From: Aquiflexum balticum DSM 16537
Lineage (GTDB): Bacteria > Bacteroidota > Bacteroidia > Cytophagales > Cyclobacteriaceae
Assembly: GCF_900176595.1 (NCBI RefSeq)
Contig: NZ_LT838813.1
Coordinates: 3,056,001-3,120,000, forward strand
DNA: 64,000 bases
Reading direction: 5' to 3'
Shown: one piece after another, positions 61,416-64,000 of the stretch
Position numbering within the stretch: position 1 is the first letter of the stretch
Layout: each line of letters begins with the position of its first letter
The notes under the pieces: generated by a model
Database searches by the model: none
Told to the model about the DNA's origin: nothing
The model's input: the letters and a program-made list of their open reading frames with translations, nothing else
Position numbers and translations under genes: made by a program

Positions 61416-62822
61416 ATGGAAACATTCAAAATTCATACTGAACACAAAAAATTACTTGCAGATACAATTACCCCTGTCAGTATTTATCTTCAGATCAGAG
61501 ATAGGTTTGCCAATCCGATTTTGTTGGAGAGTTCGGACTATCATGGTCAGGAAAACAGTTACTCATACATCTGCTTCAATCCAATTGCTTCATTTTCCTT
61601 CAATAGTGGGACAGTAACAGAATCATTGCCCCAAGGGAAATCCAATACCTATTCAATCACTTCAGAAACTCCGCTGATTGATGCATTGAGGAAGTTTTCA
61701 GCAAAATTCAAGGACGACAACGGTAAACATAAATTTATCAGTAACGGACTTTTTGGCTATATGCAGTATGATGCAGTGGCCTATTTTGAAGATATCAAGT
61801 TGTCGAATACCGGCCCAGAGGAAGTACCGATGATGCACTATGCCGTGTATCAAAATGTGATTGTAGTCGATCATTTCAAAAATGAAATGCACCTGTTTGA
61901 ACATCAGTTGGAGGGTTCCCATGTGGAAAATGTCCTTCCTCAATTGGAAACATTGTTGAACAGCAAAAACATCCCTTCTTATTCTTTCAAACTTGTGGGG
62001 GAAGAATCTTCCAATTACACCGATGAGGAGTTTTTGGAAATTCTCAAAAAGGGCCAGGAGCATTGTTTTAGGGGAGATGTATTCCAGATTGTGCTTTCCA
62101 GGAGGTACACTACTTCATTCAAAGGAGATGAATTCAATGTTTATCGGGCACTTAGATCGGTCAATCCCTCACCATATCTCTTTTACTTTGACTATGGTTC
62201 CTACAAGGTTTTCGGCAGTTCACCGGAAGCACAGATAGTTGTTAAAAACAATGTGGCCACCATTTACCCTATAGCAGGGACTTTCAAGCGAACAGGCAAT
62301 GACCAGGCAGATGCAAGCTTGGCCATGAAGCTTTATGATGATCCTAAAGAGAATTCAGAACATGTGATGCTGGTTGACTTAGCCAGAAATGACCTGAGCA
62401 GGTCTTCAGAAAAAGTAAAAGTGGAGGTCTTTAAAGAAATCCAATACTATTCCCATGTCATCCATTTGGTATCCAAAGTCACTGGTCAGCTCCCTGAAAA
62501 TTCCAATCCTCTCCAATTGGTTGCAGATACCTTTCCTGCAGGTACTCTTTCTGGAGCACCAAAGTACCGGGCAATGGAATTGATAGATGAATTGGAAAAT
62601 ACTTCAAGAAAATTCTATGGTGGAGCTATTGGTTTTCTGGGTTTTAATGGGGATTTCAATCATGCCATTTTGATCAGATCCTTCGTCTCCGAAAACAACC
62701 AACTCAGGTTCCAAGCAGGTGCAGGAGTAGTTGCGAAGTCCTCAATACCCTCCGAATTGCAGGAAGTGACCAATAAGTTGGAGGCGTTGCGGGTGGCACT
62801 CAAAACAGCTGAAAAAATCTAA
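61416..62822 (+). CDS. trpE: Anthranilate synthase component I
   Basis: 468 residues, typical length. It has an N-terminal Trp-binding region with ESSDYHGQENSYSYICFNP and a chorismate-binding domain with GDVFQIVLSRRYT, FGSSPEAQIV, PIAGTFKRTG, LVDLARNDLSR and FPAGTLSGAPKYRAMELI. With TrpG it converts chorismate and glutamine to anthranilate, the first step of Trp synthesis, and is inhibited by Trp. First structural gene after the attenuator; ATG at 61416. PabB is excluded by the operon context. Confidence 0.95.
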   Translation: METFKIHTEHKKLLADTITPVSIYLQIRDRFANPILLESSDYHGQENSYSYICFNPIASFSFNSGTVTESLPQGKSNTYSITSETPLIDALRKFSAKFKDDNGKHKFISNGLFGYMQYDAVAYFEDIKLSNTGPEEVPMMHYAVYQNVIVVDHFKNEMHLFEHQLEGSHVENVLPQLETLLNSKNIPSYSFKLVGEESSNYTDEEFLEILKKGQEHCFRGDVFQIVLSRRYTTSFKGDEFNVYRALRSVNPSPYLFYFDYGSYKVFGSSPEAQIVVKNNVATIYPIAGTFKRTGNDQADASLAMKLYDDPKENSEHVMLVDLARNDLSRSSEKVKVEVFKEIQYYSHVIHLVSKVTGQLPENSNPLQLVADTFPAGTLSGAPKYRAMELIDELENTSRKFYGGAIGFLGFNGDFNHAILIRSFVSENNQLRFQAGAGVVAKSSIPSELQEVTNKLEALRVALKTAEKI

Positions 62823-62932
62823 TTGATGAAAATTACTTAAAGATATGAATTGCTTGACCAGTAAGGCTGGGTTTCAGAATAGCCATGAATCTATTCTACC
62901 AACAGTAAACAGTTTAAAACATTGATGCCCAT

Positions 62933-63499
62933 ATGAAGATTCTTGTTGTAGATAATTATGATTCTTTTACTTACAATTTGGTGTATATCATCAGGCAATT
63001 GGGATATGGAACTCAAATGGACATTTTCAGGAATGATAAAATTCCCTTAGAAGATGTAGCTAAGTTCGATAAAATACTCCTTTCACCTGGACCGGGAATC
63101 CCCTCCGAAGCTGGAATTATGCCTGAATTGTTAAAAACATATGCTGCGTCCAAAGACATCCTTGGAATCTGTCTTGGTCATCAGGCCATTGGGGAGGCTT
63201 TTGGCGGTGATCTGATCAACCTTTCAGAAGTTGTCCATGGCTTGGCTTCCGAGGTGAAAATCGAAGCGGATTTGTTATTTCATGGTTTGCCTGAAACTTT
63301 CAAAATAGGTCGGTACCATTCTTGGGTGATCAATGAAGGGAATTTATCCTCCGATTTGGAAATCATAGCAAGAACGCCTGATGGACAGATTATGGGAGTC
63401 AGACACAAAAAATATAAAGTCCGAGGCCTTCAGTTCCACCCGGAGTCGGTTTTGACTGAGCATGGGGTGGAGATGATGAGGAATTGGTTGGAAAGCTGA
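62933..63499 (+). CDS. trpG: Anthranilate synthase component II, glutamine amidotransferase
   Basis: 188 residues. Class I glutaminase with the triad Cys80 (GICLGHQA), His169 and Glu171 (LQFHPES). It supplies ammonia to TrpE. Follows trpE by 110 bp; no supportable gene is in that gap. The same family includes PabA, and one protein may serve both pathways. The gap to trpD is 324 bp and holds repeats. Confidence 0.93.
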   Translation: MKILVVDNYDSFTYNLVYIIRQLGYGTQMDIFRNDKIPLEDVAKFDKILLSPGPGIPSEAGIMPELLKTYAASKDILGICLGHQAIGEAFGGDLINLSEVVHGLASEVKIEADLLFHGLPETFKIGRYHSWVINEGNLSSDLEIIARTPDGQIMGVRHKKYKVRGLQFHPESVLTEHGVEMMRNWLES

Positions 63500-63823
63500 A
63501 TTTTGAGAAACAAGAGCCAAGAAACAAGAGCCAAGAAGCGAGAAGCGAGAGCCGAGAATCTAGAGCCAAGAGACAAGTGATACAAAAAGCAAAAACCAAA
63601 GCCTGTCCCGAGTATCGGGAAATGAAGAAAGAAGAAACAAAGTTTGCCTAAAGAATTTTAGAAAAAAAAAGATAAAAATGGAGTTTTGATAATCGAATGC
63701 ATTAACTACTAAAAAGAACTCCACCTTGTCATGTCGATCCCGACAGCTGTACGGGAGAGACATCTGAAGAGCAGGTAGTCAGGAGCATTTCAACCCTAAA
63801 AGTAACCACACAAACCTACAACC
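63500..63823. repeat. Repeat-bearing spacer between trpG and trpD
   Basis: No gene. Purine-rich words (GAGCCAAGAAGCGAGAAGCG and similar) run from about 63504 to 63575. The palindrome TCCCGAGTATCGGGA is at 63606-63620, the same pairing of elements as at 46616-46735. A third element at about 63728-63765 (GTCATGTCGATCCCGACAGC, then GGGAGAGACATCTG) resembles the type seen at 26965. The spacer interrupts the operon, though no strong terminator with a T-tract was seen. Confidence 0.65.
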
Positions 63824-64000
63824 ATGAAAGACATACTCAACCACTTGATAGAACACCGGACACTTTCCAAGGAACAGGCTAAAGAAGTGTTGAAGAACAT
63901 TGCGACAGGGGGATATAACCAATCTCAAATTGCGGCTTTTTTGACGGTTTACCTGATGAGAAGTATCACAGTGGAGGAACTTGGGGGATTTCGCGAAGCC
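63824..64000 (+). CDS. trpD: Anthranilate phosphoribosyltransferase, N-terminal part (3' end outside window)
   Basis: ATG at 63824; 59 residues are visible to the window end. MKDILNHLIEHRTLSKEQAK and the following IATGGYNQSQIAAFLTVYLM, then MRSITVEELGGFREA, match the N-terminal helical domain of TrpD. The enzyme joins anthranilate to phosphoribosyl pyrophosphate, the second step after TrpE/TrpG. The active-site glycine-rich region lies beyond the window. Confidence 0.9.
   Translation, partial: MKDILNHLIEHRTLSKEQAKEVLKNIATGGYNQSQIAAFLTVYLMRSITVEELGGFREA

Noticed and set aside
62845-62925. 26-codon open frame between trpE and trpG
   Set aside because: No Trp codons, no recognisable peptide and no adjacent terminator; chance frame.
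1-64000. tRNA and rRNA genes
   Set aside because: I looked for TTCGANTC-type T-loops with acceptor stems and rRNA-like segments and saw none that could be supported.

Overview
The window is a low-GC, gene-dense chromosomal segment from a member of the Bacteroidota, most likely a marine or freshwater Cyclobacteriaceae-type bacterium (Algoriphagus/Belliella-like). The evidence is a type IX secretion 'plug' protein, a Lacal_2735-type small protein, DUF6600 and MORN_2 proteins, many lipoproteins with short lipoboxes, Cys-type sulfatases, few Shine-Dalgarno sites, and a TTTG/TAnnTTTG promoter. The genus is an inference from gene content. No tRNA, rRNA or CRISPR array was found.

Layout. 1-5325: sugar/chitin module (end of a GH18 chitinase, LacI regulator, ROK kinase, vanadium-haloperoxidase-like protein, ROK repressor). 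5562-16472: mostly housekeeping genes (cupin, DUF6600 protein, small Lacal_2735 protein, MORN protein, FabH, MBL hydrolase, SRAP protein, YheT hydrolase, pyruvate dehydrogenase E2, HslV). 16483-19971: a gene-poor accessory stretch with a membrane protein, a class II Fic enzyme and a DUF5655 nuclease-like protein, separated by long structured or repeat-bearing gaps. 20199-22237: TetR regulator and ABC1/UbiB kinase pair. 22571-42910: secreted catabolic enzymes (haem-binding dehydrogenase, second GH18, sugar dehydrogenase, two sulfatases, dienelactone hydrolase, M14 peptidase, PqaA-like lipoprotein) interleaved with an ABC-F ATPase, the T9SS plug, a GxxExxY protein and an OmpA lipoprotein.

43365-60177 is a surface polysaccharide locus: Wza-like exporter, Wzc-like tyrosine kinase, WbpE/WbpD/WbpB-like enzymes for a 2,3-diamino-uronic sugar nucleotide, Wzx, Wzy, a glycosyltransferase, a HisH2/HisF2/WbpG-like amidotransferase set, a DUF354 protein, a second amidotransferase fused to its own class II glutaminase, and a sugar transferase with an unusual N-terminus. 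The predicted product is a polymer carrying an acetamidino-type diamino-uronic acid; that is inference from gene content. The overlapping genes from 49716 to 55863 look AT-richer than their neighbours, as is usual for laterally exchanged O-unit genes.

60225-61005 holds a small conserved protein and a RelE/ParE-type toxin-antitoxin pair. 61221-64000 is the start of a trp operon (trpE, trpG, 5' end of trpD) preceded by a complete-looking transcription attenuator: promoter, 25-codon leader peptide with three consecutive Trp codons plus a fourth, a possible antiterminator, and a strong terminator directly before trpE.

The strongest leads are the trp attenuator, the two differently built sugar amidotransferases, a hairpin repeat that brackets the GxxExxY gene, a highly foldable non-coding segment at 18718-19036 beside the Fic gene, and several dispersed repeat families (REP-like hairpins and purine-rich tracts paired with small palindromes).
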